In this document: positions 26,201 through 38,480 of the stretch, piece after piece | How positions within the stretch are numbered: position 1 is the first letter of the stretch | How the letters are laid out: each line of letters starts with the position of its first letter | DNA from: Symbiodinium natans | Lineage: Eukaryota > Sar > Dinophyceae > Suessiales > Symbiodiniaceae | Assembly: GCA_905221605.1 (NCBI GenBank) | Contig: CAJNDS010000380.1 | Location: 502,001 to 566,000 of the forward strand | Direction of reading: 5' to 3' | Length of the DNA stretch: 64,000 bases | Position numbers and translations under genes: made by a program | Notes under the pieces: generated by a model | What the model was told of the DNA's origin: nothing | The model's database searches: none | The model's input: the letters and a program-made list of their open reading frames with translations, nothing else

Positions 26201-28840
26201 CTGCGCACAGCGAAAGGAAGGTGGAGGTGTTGCTGAAGCGTCGCCTCAGCATGTGGAGTCTTGCGGCATCCACGCAGGCATGCCATATAATACGAGGAAC
26301 TACATAGCTGTGGGTTTGGGGGTTGGGGGCTTTCAGGGGGGCTTGTGCTGAAGTTCTGCCCGCGTCCGAGACACAAGTTCTTGAGCACCTCCGTCTTGGA
26401 GCTCATGATGCTTGGCTGCTCGTCGTGGATCCTTGCTGGCAGTCGAGTTTGATGAGGCTGTTAGGGTTTTGAAAATTCTTTGGTCTTTTGCGGTTTGGGC
26501 AGCAAGGAATCTCTTCCCTCGCCAAGACTTCTTAAGCCGCCCAACATGCCAGAAATCTCTGGAAATGATTTCAACCGAAAATTCAACCGAGGTACCTCAG
26601 CCATGCGTGGCTAAGCACCTGGTCCGCACTGGGCCGGTGGGATGGCTCCCGCTTCAGCCTCATTCTGCGGGACATTCTGTGACAGCTCTGATGTTGCGGC
26701 GATTGAAGCACTTGAACTTAACATGGAGCTTCACTGCGATGGAAGGGATGCATTTTGAATCCTGACTAACGCGATCCCCCGGAAGTGTCACCGGAACTGT
26801 GTAAAGTTTTCGCACGGCAGCAATCTAAAATAGACCCACCGCCGGACAATCCCCACCGTTTAGGTTGTTAGGCATCAGGGGGCAACAGTACTAGTAAGGC
26901 CCAAGTGATCCCAGTGGCAGGGAGGTCACCAACGACCGCGCATCAGACGACAAAGCGTCCCATATAGGCCCGCAAGGTGCAAAGTCATGCTCTTCGCTGC
27001 AGGAATTCGCACCATAGTAGGGAGGTTCGCCTGAGATGCCGAGTATGCTCTCCCAGCAAGTACTGCATAGACTGTAGAGATCTGCAGTGACGGTTAGAAC
27101 TTCCGGGTGCTTTGCAGCAAAGGTCCATCCCAACCCCAAGACCGCAAACCCTAAGCGCACGAAACTCCTTCCCAGAAACTCCAGAATCCCCGAAGAATCC
27201 CCTCCCATGGCCCGGGAGCCTGAAAGCATGACGCAGGCCATCGCACCCAGACTCCAAAGGTCACAGGCATTGGTGTAGACGCCACCTCTGAAGGTTTTGC
27301 TGTTTTTTGAGGGGTTAGGGGGGGGGTTGGGGCGGGTGTATAAACATATTGGGCAGCAGGGAGTGCCTCGATGGATGTGGCTGTTGGGGTTTTGGCTTTT
27401 GGGCAGAAGCGCACTGGCAATCCTATGCCGATCCTTTGAAAAGTGTTGGCTCAGGGCTTTACGAAGTCATGGGTCTTTCTGAGCCACTGACCACCAACCG
27501 GACGCTGGACTTCCGGGGCAGCATAAGCTCCGCTGCCCACCGCGGTGTTCATGCGGAAGCGCTTGAAGTAGAAGCCCAGACCCCAGTCGATGACCTCCAG
27601 GCGTCTTTGAAAAGAGGGGTGGCCCGGGGGTGGTGGCAAAAAAATATGAAGACCTTGAGTGGGTTTAGGAGTGGGGAGTGCGGGGAGAGGGAGGGGAAAG
27701 AGAGCCCCCTCAAAACGAACCCAGGCTGGAGATCTGAGAGCCCTCTTCCTTGAAGTCCTTCCGTCCCAACCTCCCGTTTTGAGGGTACAAATGCCCGTCC
27801 TTCTTTCTTGTTCTCTCAACCCCCAAAAAGTCTTCGCCTTGACCCGCGTGTCCTGGAGGTCCTCGGAGCAGAAGCAGACGTTCTCGGGTTTCAGGTCCCG
27901 GTGGGCGACGCCCTTGTCGTGTGCGTGCCTTCTCTCAGCATTTTTGCGGTGAGATTTCGAGTTTGCTTAGAGGGTTTTCGAGATCTTACAAAGAAGGTCA
28001 CAGAGAAAACGCAAAAAAAATTGAGAGGTCTCAAGAGAAGTTGAACGATCATTCGGGAAATTCTAGCCAAGCGGTCCAAGCCGCTTCAAGGCGCCCGCGA
28101 CCTGGCGGAGGATCTCGGCAGCCTGGGCCTCAGAGGTGCCCCCTTGCCTTGGTGATGCACGCAATCCCTTCTTTTACGACTTTTCTCAAGCTTCCCCCCT
28201 CCTACAGTAGTCATCCTAGTTGGACTGTTTTTGTCTCCTTCCCCTCTCAAGACAGGCTCAACGATAAGGGCTGAGAACTCAGAACAAGAATTGAAAAGGA
28301 GGACTCTGGAGCCGGTCTGAGTTGCTTGAGGATGCGGTCGAAGAGGTCCCCGCCGGCGCAGTACTCCATCACGAAGAAGACGTGACGGCCGTGGTCGTAG
28401 CTTTCATAAACACGGCAGATGTTAGGGTGGTCCAGCTCCTTCATGATCCTCACTTCCTGCTGGAAGCTCTCTCTCATGTCCCCGTCAAGCATCACTGCCT
28501 TCTTGACTGCCACCTGCCGGTCTGCCATCTTCCTGTCTTTGGCCAGGTAGACACTTCCGAACCCCCCGGTACCAAGCTCCTTGTCATCGAAGTCGTATCG
28601 TGCGAAGATGTCTTCATCGAGGTGATCCGGGATCAAGGCCTTCAAGTCGAAGCTCGGGGGACCGGGCTGTGGGGACTTTGATCTCGCCTTCGTGGGGCTG
28701 ACCGCCGGCGAGGTGCCCTGACCCGTGAGTGGCAGCAGGGTGCCCGGGAGGCTCCGTGCCGGGCTCCGTGAGGGGCTCAGCACGGGACTGGCGGGGAGCT
28801 TGGGCCTCATGGCCCCCACCGGCAGCGTTAGGGTCGGCAT
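23225..28840 (-). CDS. Calcium-dependent protein kinase (CDPK-like), ~17 exons
   Basis: A Ser/Thr kinase fused to C-terminal EF-hands, the CDPK architecture for calcium signalling in plants and alveolates. Exons read right to left: 28840-28318 (proline/serine-rich N-terminus, glycine loop GTGGFGSVY, lysine in VAVKK), 28142-28085, 27928-27838 (HRDLKPEN), 27594-27506 (DWG instead of DFG, then APE), 27287-27220, 27030-26919, 26664-26596 (HRPSADQVLSHAWL), 26410-26375, 26244-26151, 26070-26020 (EF1 DTNGDGILELHE), 25598-25571, 25399-25376, 24755-24715 plus 24601-~24545 (EF2 DIDGSGAIDYTE split by an intron), 23784-23719 (EF3 DVHESDGNVTEA, degenerate), ~23490-23431 plus 23358-23225 (EF4 DRDGNGSLDFEE split by a 72-base GT-AG intron). 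From this start to the EF2 split the exons sum to exactly 428 codons. Most introns are GC-AG. The true start could lie upstream, the first donor (GA) is inferred, and exon 14's end and the join between EF3 and EF4 are unresolved. Confidence 0.88.
25759..25912. repeat. Two-copy intronic repeat in the kinase gene
   Basis: The stretches beginning TTCGGTTTAACACCACG (about 25759) and TTCGGTCTAACTATTCC (about 25857) both run into TTCTT/TCACTGATGG and AAAGGTA words, about 98 bases apart. They lie in the intron between the EF1 exon and the following small exon. The copies are diverged. The role is unknown. Confidence 0.55.
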
Positions 28841-29180
28841 TCTTCCATCCACAGGCCGATGCAGGACGATCAAGGAAGTTATTAACGAAAAACACACTAT
28901 AAGCCTGATGACTAGCGGTGAGTTGGCTGCAACAGACTTCAAGCTTGGTTTCGCTTGGCTTGCTGGGGGTGCACAATTGGCCTGAGGCTGAAGCGATGCA
29001 AGGGCAGAACCCGAAGTGAAAACAGAGGTCATAGCAAGCCACAGCGCATTCTTGCAGCGAGCAAACCTCACAGTCTGATCAGCCTGACCTCACATGGTGA
29101 CCAGTAAGATCCTTCGGCGTGGACGGGTCCTGCATGTTATACCTGGCTGCAGATGCTTGTAGCGCTCGGACAACGAGTAC

Positions 29181-29181
<1 letters not shown>

Positions 29182-29248
<67 letters not shown>
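29182..29248. repeat. (CAG)n trinucleotide tract, 22 units
   Basis: A pure AGC/CAG run about 340 bases upstream of the inferred kinase start on that gene's strand (read there as CTG). It is open in several frames (poly-Ala, poly-Cys, poly-Ser), none clearly part of a gene. It may lie in a 5' untranslated region or an unrecognised first exon. Confidence 0.9.
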
Positions 29249-29249
<1 letters not shown>

Positions 29250-31840
29250 TTCGCGGTTCTAGAACCACACCACAAGCAGCGGCACCAACCAGCAACAGCA
29301 ACGACAAGGACAGCAAAAAACTACAAGGAGGAGACTCATGAAAAGATGTTGAGAAATCTTTGCTGCAGATGACCTTGAAAAATATCATCATCATCGATCA
29401 TACTGTATCACATGGCCAGAACCCTGAAAGCTGCCGCCGCAGATCTTGCAACGGCAATGTCCCAAATGCCAGAATTGCCCCTGGAAGCAGTTGTCGGTTC
29501 ATGCATCCAAGGCCAGGGCAGGTCAGTCATGTAATCGTAGCCCTCCAGCTGCGTAAACTGCAGGTAGATCGCCCCACTTAGTAGGCCAAGCTGCTACCGC
29601 TGGTTCGACCAATACTGCTTGCAACGTCTTGTACAGCGTATCACTCGCGTGGCTCTGACAGCGCGCCTGCAGACGATTCGCTTCTGACAAAAGCTGTCAA
29701 CTTGGCTCTGCACGTCAACGCTGCCATAGTGCAGAGAATGACCTAAGCAGCGAAGTCGATAACCCACCATGTAATCATGACGGTTCTCGACGCTACACCT
29801 TTACACACAAAGCAAGCTCATCTCGTTTCGAGAAGGTTTCAGACCAGCACTCCCCCAGCCAAAGTTTTCTGAGACCCTGGCTGAAAACAGCCGTAGCCAC
29901 CAGGGATTGTCGCGACAACTGCAGGCCACAGCAGCCGACTCTTTCCCCAAGTCATTATTGCACAAGCGCCCGCCCTCCAAGCAACCGCCACAACTGCTTT
30001 TAACCAATTCTGGGGCGGAGCCTTTGCGAGAAGGGGGCGTTTCGGCACCAGTGACTATGAAAGGCCATGACTAGAACCGTTGAACACTGCGGCCCTTCGG
30101 CTCTTCAATTCAAAACCCTTCATGCCAAACCACTTCATCAACTCTCTCGCCTGAAGGAGATTCCTCCCACCATGGTTGGAGCTCCCGGCAACTTTGGCCC
30201 GGAGGGGCACCCACTGAAACAGATGCAGGGTTTTGGGAGAGCATTCCGGGTTTGGTGTTTGCTGTGTTTGAAGATCAAGGTTCAGGCTTAGTTATGTGTT
30301 TTGCTGAGCTGAGGAGGCAATTCAGGTGAATGCTGGAAATGATGGCTACTTGTTGCATCACGGCCTTCAAAGTTTACAGAAAGGCCGGCTGTCATACTGG
30401 AATGCTATGAAGTGCAGCAAGCAATCCTTGCAGCTGCTCTGGGACATGCCGCTGCATGGACTATCGCCTTGAGATGCTTCTGCACACCCTATGGGCGACT
30501 CGATAAAGCTCACAACGGCTGCAGAATCCCGTGTCTCGGTCGAAGTGGTGGCAAGGCAGGGCACCACCTCAAGCTCTGTACGCAGATCGTACATGCGCAC
30601 GCCCAGCTCTAGGTCGGAAACAAGTGACCGGCAGCTCTACACTCCTGTTCCACCCAAAACTGCATCCCAAAATGTCGCAACAGGGCCTCTTTTGCTGTTT
30701 TGCAGCCGTAAAACCATCTCTGACAGGGCGGGCTCAGGTGGCCGCCTTGAGCCCCTGCCCTCAAAACCTGCATCCCTGAGAATTAAGATGTGCTGCGCTC
30801 GAGCTGCCGGGGCGTTTCAAAACGAGGCTCTTGGTGCAGCAAACGCTGCCGAGCCTAGAGACGCCCCCTGGCCAAGAGCTGCACAAAGCTGTACATCTCC
30901 CTACCTTGCTCAACCAGGGACCGCTGAGCAAGGGCGGGGCTCACGAAGGTCGAAGCTAGGGTCTGCAACCCCAAGCGCGGCCACATGCGGTCACCCGCTC
31001 TCAGATATGGTGGCGCCTCGAGTTGGGATAGGCTGTACCAGAGGCCTCGGTTGCACAGCTCTTGGACAAACCCCCCCGATTCTGCCTGACAAACAGGGAA
31101 ACTGGAGATGTCTATTCGAAAACGACCTATGCCAATAGCGGCCCAAGCGTCCAGGTTGCCTGTTCCCCTCCCACCAAAATTGATCCGAGGACGGGGGCAC
31201 AAAATCGCCTTGGACAGCATCAATGAAGCACAGAACGACTCTCTTTTCCGATTCCAAGGCCCAGGCTTCGTCGGAATTGTCTTGATAAGGGCCTCGCTTG
31301 AAGGAGGGGCTAGGGCGGGGGGGGGGGGGACGGGTGGGTTATTGAGACAAAAGAATCCAAATCTTCAGTGTGCATGCCCTCTGTGTGTTGATGTAGTAGT
31401 TTTGTACATTGCATCACTGAGTCCCGAACCATTTCTAGCGATCGGTTAAGCTGTCGGCAGAAAGCAAGTCTTCCAACCAGCCTTGATATGGCAAAATGCG
31501 GCTCATCTGCTGACACCCATGCTCAATCAAGCATACCGGGCCACGATCAGAACAAAAAGCGAAGCCGCCGGCTGTTCACAAACTCGGCGCTCATCAACAT
31601 GTTACCCCTGGCAGCGCCAGCGGGCTCATTGCACATTCCCAGATGCCACCATGTGCCACCTGCCATCCTCTTCTTAGGTCTTAGGCGATGGCTCGGGCTT
31701 CGTGAGGTCGGGATACTCCCAGAGGCCGGACGTGGTCGCCTCACGGCATCTCATAGCATCTCCCTTGGAGACTTGGCGTTCGAGAGATGTGGATCACGAC
31801 ATCCACAACGCTTAGACACAAAGTTTCTGATACAAAGCAC
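29249..31840. other. No supported gene
   Basis: The longest frame is 30491-31138 plus (215 codons, serine/alanine/proline-rich). It is overlapped by equally open minus frames and has no domain. A minus frame near 31257-30991 (starting MESEKRVVLCFIDAVQGDF) is mildly exon-like. A G run of 13 is at 31317-31329. Confidence 0.45.
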
Positions 31841-31869
31841 TCTAGGTTACAGGCCCTCCAATTGAGGCA

Positions 31870-33462
31870 CTGCAAAGTGGCCAAAACCGACCCCGTTGTG
31901 ACGTGCTGCGGCACTCGGAGCAGAGCAGCGCCTTGACGTTGTGCCATGCTTTCCGGTCGAAGCGGTTGTCCATATTCTCAATACTCGCAAGAGCAGACCT
32001 GTCTAAGAGTGGAAAGCACGAGTCCCATGCACCGGCGCACGCAAAGCGGCGCACCTCACGGGGCCCATGATTTGCGGCCTCCCATGGCATCATGGTGAGC
32101 AGAGAAGTGCAGACCAAAACTTGCCACTGCAACCGACAAATCAGAAATCCGAGCCTCAGCTGCTCTGGCTGAAGCTTTCCCTGAGGGAACTGGACGACAC
32201 CGGGACATGCATCTAGCCAAGTCACTACACTATACCGCGAAGTCCTGGTTCGTGAAAGTCATGCGTAAACTGTAAACAAAAACAAACAATCTAGAAAACT
32301 TTGAGAACGGCACCGTCGCCCCAGCAGCTCCGAGAACCTGCGCATGCAAGCGTCCAGGATCTCCGAGAATGAGAGGCGCCTTCCCGCCTCGGGGTCGAAG
32401 GTCTCCGATGGCGGCGCCTTCAAGCCGGTTCGGCACCTTGTGCTACAAGCATTACAAGCATGCAATCTTACAAGACAATCTTGAGCTGCAAACTATGTAC
32501 CAAACTGTGTCAATCTCAGGCAACGCCGGCTTTTTGAACTTCTCGCGACGGCAAGCCCATCCGCAAGATCAGCTTCCCGAAGTTTCGGTTCCGGCCCGGC
32601 GTCAGGTTTGGTCCGACCTCTAGTCACTCTAGTCTCCGACAGTCTCCAAGGCCACGCGTTAACATGCTTCAGCCACTTAGCTAGACTTGCACTGAACTCT
32701 TTCTTGAAACGAAAGCAGCAGACGTAGAGCAGCGTCTCTCTGCAAACCACGTGCAGTCCATCGTTGGCTGAGTCGGCCCCGTTGGCAAACTTGAGAACCT
32801 AAGCCAAGGTCAGCGTACTGGACTGCACTGTGCACCTGCAGCCTGACAAGACTTGAAACCAACACGAAAACTCACATCTTACAACCGGGCAGAGGGCGTC
32901 CCCTCGCTTGAGGCTCACCTGCACATAGAACACAGGGCTCGTGCACTCCATGAACGCTTCATTGCATCGGGGGGACCTGATCTCTGACTGATACAAATTC
33001 TGAGGACTATCCACTGTGTCCCCCTTAAAGTCCCAGAGCCGCCCAAACCCACCACAGACTTCATGCGTCCAAAGCAACAGCTGCTCGCTTTCGCTCCAAG
33101 CTCTTTAGACAAGCTCTGACACTCAGAACTGGCGAATCAGCGAAGCCTCCACACCAGTCAGCGTGCTCGCGAGCGCGCTCCGCTGCAGAACACACGTCTC
33201 GCCCACCCGCAGCTTTGGCAGGATCTGATTTCAAAGGTCTGGTTTTGCTTTTTTGAGGATTGCGGCATGCAGTCAAACTGGTTTGGAGGAGAATCCATCT
33301 GCCACAGCCTCCGCAAGGCCAGGCGACGACGGTGAGATGCGCAGAGGCCAAAGGCACCGGAGCAGCCTCTCCTGTCCAGGGAAAAAGATCTCACATGAAC
33401 CCATGCTGCTGTGCATCCAGGACCTCCCTGACCAGCTCTCCCGGAGAATATGACGTCACCAC
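31870..33462 (-). CDS. Multi-exon gene, unknown function
   Basis: I do not recognise the product, but successive exons join in frame with dinoflagellate-style splice sites. They are 33462-33395 (starts VVTSYSPGELVREVLDAQ; donor GT), 32976-32919 (CNEAFMECTSPVFYVQ; donor GT), 32798 to about 32690 (VLKFANGADSANDGLHVV; likely GA donor), 32617 to about 32530 (NFGKLILRMGLPSREVQK; likely GC donor) and 32402-32338 (TFDPEAGRRLSFSEILDACM; donor GT). A further likely exon near 31990-31880 contains IENMDNRFDRKAWHNVKALL. The first three joins keep frame exactly. FDPEAGRRLSFSEIL loosely resembles an EF-hand loop but lacks the canonical acidic pattern. Both ends of the gene are missing. Its direction matches its neighbours. 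Confidence 0.6.
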
Positions 33463-35370
33463 CTGAATGTGAGGGAGTCGCCATCTAACAGTGTCTGTCA
33501 CCAAGTGCACGACTCGGTGTTTGAGGCTTGTGAGGTTAGGGCACTTGTAAGAAACACTGCAAAAGACCCCTGCTCTGCAAAGTCATTGGAGCCAGCGGTT
33601 CGTGTGTCTGGGCCGCAGGCCAGCAAACCCCTCTGGCACCGTGACAGGACTTCCAGGGTCGGGCGCCACATTTTGGCATACCTGGTTGCTTGGTTGCTTG
33701 GTACTGTACAGCTGCCGAAGCCTTAAAGGGCCTTAGGGCTCCAGGGACGTAGCAGCCACAGGGAGGATGTGCAAGCCGATAAAACTACAGTAGTTGGAGT
33801 TTGCAGCCAACGCAACTCTTGAAGGGGAGATCGTTTGGTGTTGGACACAAGTTGGTGGATGCGTTTCAGTTTGAGGCGGTCGTACATGATCTCGTGTCGC
33901 CCTCCACCGGGTCTCCAGCCCGTACGAGTCAATCCGAATCCTGCACTTTGCCAACATGCGGCCAGGCTGCTGGGGCACGCCTATCCCTGCCTTGCATATG
34001 AGACATGAGACCCCTATGTGCACTGCCATGCTTCGGAGAAACCAGATTACTTTGGGGTTTGTGCTTGTACTTGCCCTGTACCCTTGGGCCGTGCTTCTTT
34101 CCGCCGCTTGTTTACATGAGGCAGAAGGCTTAAGTTTAGGGAAGGGCAGGAGTACGCTTTCAGGGTTCCAAATCCAAAGCCTCTGATCCCCTTCTGTGCC
34201 ACGTGATGAAGTTTGCGACCTTGACTTGGATTTTTGCTTGGAATTGGGAACCCTTTCTTGACGAGAGGTTGCTTCCTGCCCATACCCCGTCCCAAATCTT
34301 CACCTCATTGTTCCCCAGTGCGTGTGACACGTCGCATGCCTTCTCAATTACAGGCCTGGGTTTGAAAGAATCACCAGGAATCCTGACTTTTGCCTATGCC
34401 AATACAAATGCCACGGACTTTTGGCTAGTTTGTTGGTCTCCCTGTTCACTTCCGTTTTCCTGCCGGTGGGTTCGGTGGTCAGCGATGTGGTTTGGGCATG
34501 GTGAGAGATGAGGACCTCCGCATCACGATTCAAGGAGCTGTTCTGTTCTGCAATATAGACCACAAGGAACAAGACACACCCACCGACATTCAGTCCACAA
34601 TATTCTGAGAAACCACTGCTCTCACGAGCATCCCCGAACTTCGGCCTGCAGCGATAAGCCCGAGTTCCGCCGAAACCCTGGACGTATTGGTCTTGCAGCG
34701 CGTACGCAGATACATACGTGGGCTTTGCACCAATGAGAGAGACCCTCCGCACCCCCATATACATTATGATATTCATGATGTGCCAACCGGAATCGAACCA
34801 ATGCTGTAACCACAAAAATCGGCAACCCGGTTTCTCTCAACTTAAGCATCGTAGTCGAACCATAATTGATGTCTAACAAAAGTTGCAATTCCTGTTCGCA
34901 ACAACCATAGAAAGCCTTGCAAGCTTCTCTGCTCTCCATCAACAAGGCACGTTCATGGCGATGACCAAATCGGCCTGCAGGGTACGAGCATGATTTTGGC
35001 ATAGCGACTGTCCTTACAATGCAGCCTGACACATGTGGAAAAAAAAGGGTAACTCCTCGAAACACTCCGATCCGTCCGACCTGACAGCTAAGGCAAACCT
35101 GACACCTCTTATACATGAAAGGCCTGCGACTGAGGGTAGAGGTCGTGGTAGAGGCCATGCCTTGTAGTCAGAAACTGTTATAGAGAAGTTGCAGGCGTGG
35201 ATATGGTACGCTGTGCGATGTAGAGGGCTTAGGGGCCATGCGAAAAACCACGACAACCAAATGCTTGATCAATACTGCCCTCGCCAACAGTACTGCCGCG
35301 TACTTGAAGCCCGAAACCCCTGTCAGGTTTGGAGTCGAGATCTAGACTGAAGGGAATCAAGCGCCCCCAA
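33463..35370. other. No supported gene
   Basis: A minus frame of 178 codons (34622-35158) has a mixed composition (for example ESREACKAFYGCCEQELQLL) but no domain and no verified splice partners. Upstream exons of the unknown gene ending at 33462 may lie here but were not identified. Confidence 0.4.
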
Positions 35371-35373
35371 CGT

Positions 35374-36530
35374 CTACTCAAGCAGAAACCCGTAGCCCAG
35401 CTTGGAACCAGGGAGCTTCACTTCAAGAACGAGGGAGCGGCCGTCCACATCCTGAATATTCTTGTAGTCCTCAAAGGGGTTGGGCCTAAGGTTTACGCAA
35501 CTTCGCTTTGGGAAAGTTGGAGCTTCTGGTTTGCCTTTGGTCCAAGTGCTCAACATCCGAAACCAGCTGCACCCCTGACTCCTCCGGAACTTCTGGACCA
35601 CACATTCCTCAGCTACACAGACCGTCACGTCCTCCCGCAAGGGAGATGGGCGTGATGCGATGACAGCAAGTACAGCAAGACCCGAAAACAGGTTTCTGCA
35701 CTGCAGCCAACACATGTCACCACGTCGCCAGACTCCACTTCGGCCAGGCATCGAACAATGAGAGTTTTGAGACCTGTACAGGGCTCCAAGGGCTCTGAGG
35801 CAGGTGTGTGGATGGTACAGACTTGCCACGAACCGCTTAGGCGCGGGCAGGCCGGAAGCACCTGGTCTCAGAGAGTTGCTTGCTCGCTTGAAGCTGAGAT
35901 GGCAGAAACTCGGGAGGCCTTGATCATGGCGGTCAGTGCACGGACAGGGTCGTCAAGTTCCAGAGCTGGGCGGCATCCCAGCACATCTACCACCATTTCC
36001 GCCTGCAGTCGAGCCAAGCATGTATCGGAACTCTCTGGTTTTGCAAAAACCAGCGTCTCTCGGGCTGCCAACCTGCGTGCCGCAGCTCTGATGATGCTCC
36101 AGGATGCAGTCATACAGAGTTGCAGCAAACGTCTGCTCCAGCGGAAGTCCCGAATCCTGCTGCAGGCTTGGCACGGCTTGGCAAGCGAGTTTTCCGAGTC
36201 ACACTCCCTGGTCTTAACGGTCTCAATGGTCTCAACACACCACGTGCCATCCGCAAACAACATGCAAAGGTGTTGGCGATCTTTGTCGGCCTCTGCAGAT
36301 GACCCTATCAGAGGCCCCCGTCGAAACTGCTGGGCAGCCGCACTAAACAACCTTGGTTGAAATCTTTGCTTCGCAAGTTCTCGGCAACTGCAACGTCCGT
36401 CTTCTCTGCATGCAGGGCAGCCTGCTGCGTTCTCTGCAACTGATAGTCCATCTTCTCTGCATGCAGGACGACCTACTGTTATGCCATGTAATGTATTGTA
36501 AGTCGAGGCGCTTTCTCCATCTGGCCTCAC
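35374..36530 (-). CDS. Candidate exons of an unknown gene
   Basis: Two long minus-strand frames follow one another: 36530-35868 (220 codons, ending ...ASSEQATL then stop; contains AEMVVDVLGCRPALELDD) and 35829-35374 (ending KLPGSKLGYGFLLE then stop; contains NPFEDYKNIQDVDGRSLVLE). The amino-acid composition of their later halves is protein-like. They are in different frames, so an intron would have to join them; I could not fix its sites. The function is unrecognised. Upstream parts of the first frame cover the 52-base duplication at 36384-36480 and are probably not coding. Confidence 0.35.
36384..36480. repeat. 52-base tandem duplication
   Basis: Two consecutive copies begin GCAACTG at 36384 and 36436 and share CATCTTCTCTGCATGCAGG-like sequence, with several substitutions between them. 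Confidence 0.7.
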
Positions 36531-36699
36531 ATGGCTCGACTCACCAGGCTATCACCAGCATTACAGACAGCAGAAGTCATGCTGCAAAAGGACGGAAAGA
36601 ATCACGACTCATAGCAGCTAGTAGCCCGAAGATCCTCACTCCTAAGATCTGCAAAAGCTCCACAGCTCCCGGCTCAAGCCTCGTTGCCCGAGTTCATCC

Positions 36700-38480
36700 T
36701 CACAGCCCGCACCGGCTCGCGAAATCGCTGATCACATCGAACACTTCCATCATGGGGTTTTGAGGTTCCACTCCAGTCCTCTTCTGGAAGAGTTCTGGCA
36801 CCTCCCCCTCCAGCTCCTTCCACCGCAGCTGCTGTTCGTCAGAAAGCCTGGACAAGCCCCAACAACTCGAGTTTGCAGTCCGTGATGTACACAATGCACA
36901 CACACACAACACCCTCAACCCGGCTCGAGACATCTGCAGCTTCCAGAGAGTGACATGGTGGGTGGGGATCGAGTGTCCGGCCGCAACGTGAGCAAGGTGG
37001 CCTCGCTCTCTCGGACCTTGGGGTTTTTACATCACGGAAATAGAGATTCTCTTGCATGACCACCAAGACCACTGCGATTTGCGGCTTGAAGATCGTGATT
37101 CCCCTAAGCGAGTTGGGTGTCCGGTTAGGGTTGCGGGTATCAATGGAGCGGACACGGGGATAGACGAAAACCCAGCGAAGATCCGTTTTTCATCCCCCCG
37201 ATGTCCCAAAAAACGCTCAACCTTGATTCTGCATCCCCCGAACTTCAACACCCTTCCCTGGCCTCGTTCCGCCCAAGGCCCTGACCTCCAGCACCTCACC
37301 TGCCACTTCCACAGCCTTCCAAGAAGTAAAAAGGAATAGGAGGGTTGAAGCATGAGAGCGAGGGCTTGATCCCTAAACATCTTTCTTATGACCACAATAT
37401 TCAAACCACAAACTTGATTGCTTCAGCGTAAAGCTCTAAGCGCTACAACGTCTAGGGGAAGCTACGACCAGAGAGTAAAACAGAACTGCCTGGGCAGCGT
37501 TTCGCGTTGAGAGCTTGAAAAACACATCAAGCGGTTTAGGACACGGCCAGCAGCACAAAGCTCAAAGAACTTTAAGAATGTGTAGCTGCCCCCAGAATGA
37601 TGCGAGGATGAGTGGGCCACATCTCCTTTCGATTTCGCGTTGCGGTGTGCTCAATGGGACCAGAGGATCAGCAGACCATGCGAGCAGAGGACCGCAGACC
37701 AGGGAACCACCAATCTACGAACACAAAAAGCACCCCAAAAACCATACCGAAAAATAGGCCTCCCTAAAACCTCAACCCCAAAGCGTTACAACCAACAGAT
37801 ACAACTTTGATGGGAGGCCTTCGGCATCGGCGTCGCTGCCTCCAACGGGCCCGGAGCTGCCGCAGCCTCCGTGGCAGGGCCTGCGGAGGAGAGTTGACTT
37901 CTGAGAGTTTCCGGTGTTTAGGGGTTTCGGGTTCTTAGGGGTTTGGTGTTCAAGGGTGGCATGGGAACTCTGGGGTCTAGGGCCGGCTAATGCCATAGGG
38001 TCTGCACTAGGGTTGACTGATATTTGCCGGCCTTTCGGGCTTTGGAGATTGGAGGGTTCAGGCTTGGGGCCCCAGTTTCCTTTGGGTCTTCATGGGGAGA
38101 TCCGAACGCTTGATGCTCGTGGGGGTGTGTCAGCATCCCAAGCACGTGCCTGTCACGCGAACATGCCATGATCCGAATTCTGCCTGGGACGGATGCCATG
38201 TAGTCATCTAGGACACATCTGGTGAGGCATGCTGAGGCTGGACTGTTGCACCTCCTCGCTCTCCCTGCAGCTGGGAAACCGATGGGCCCATGACAAGCCC
38301 TGTTAGCTGGGCGCAGTGTGCGCCCGTGAACTGGACGACGTCGCCAGGTGTGAACGCATTGGCCTCCTCCAACCATCCGTGGAGAAGCCGGTCCTTCAAA
38401 AGGTTTAGCCAAGCTTCGATGATTTGAGCGAGGCCGGACCTGAGAACCCAGAAACCAAAAACCTGCAGAGCCAACAAGAC
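36700..38480 (-). CDS. Candidate multi-exon gene, unknown function
   Basis: The best exon is 36847-36700. After a TTGTCCAG acceptor it reads LSDEQQLRWKELEGEVPELF and later MMEVFDVISDFASRCGL, then a TGA stop, so it looks like a C-terminal exon. Upstream on the same strand, a frame at about 38420-38210 reads AWLNLLKDRLLHGWLEEANA and TPGDVVQFTGAHCAQLTGLV. A small alanine/proline-rich exon candidate (PATEAAAAPGPLEAATPMPK) near 37880-37820 has a CGCAG acceptor and GC donor. Whether all belong to one gene is inference. No family is assigned. Confidence 0.4.

Noticed and set aside
29090-29394. Poly-Ala and poly-Cys frames over the CAG tract
   Set aside because: Repeat artefact; no supporting exon on either side.
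30491-31138. Plus frame of 215 codons
   Set aside because: Low-complexity composition, no domain, opposite to the gene block and overlapped by minus frames.
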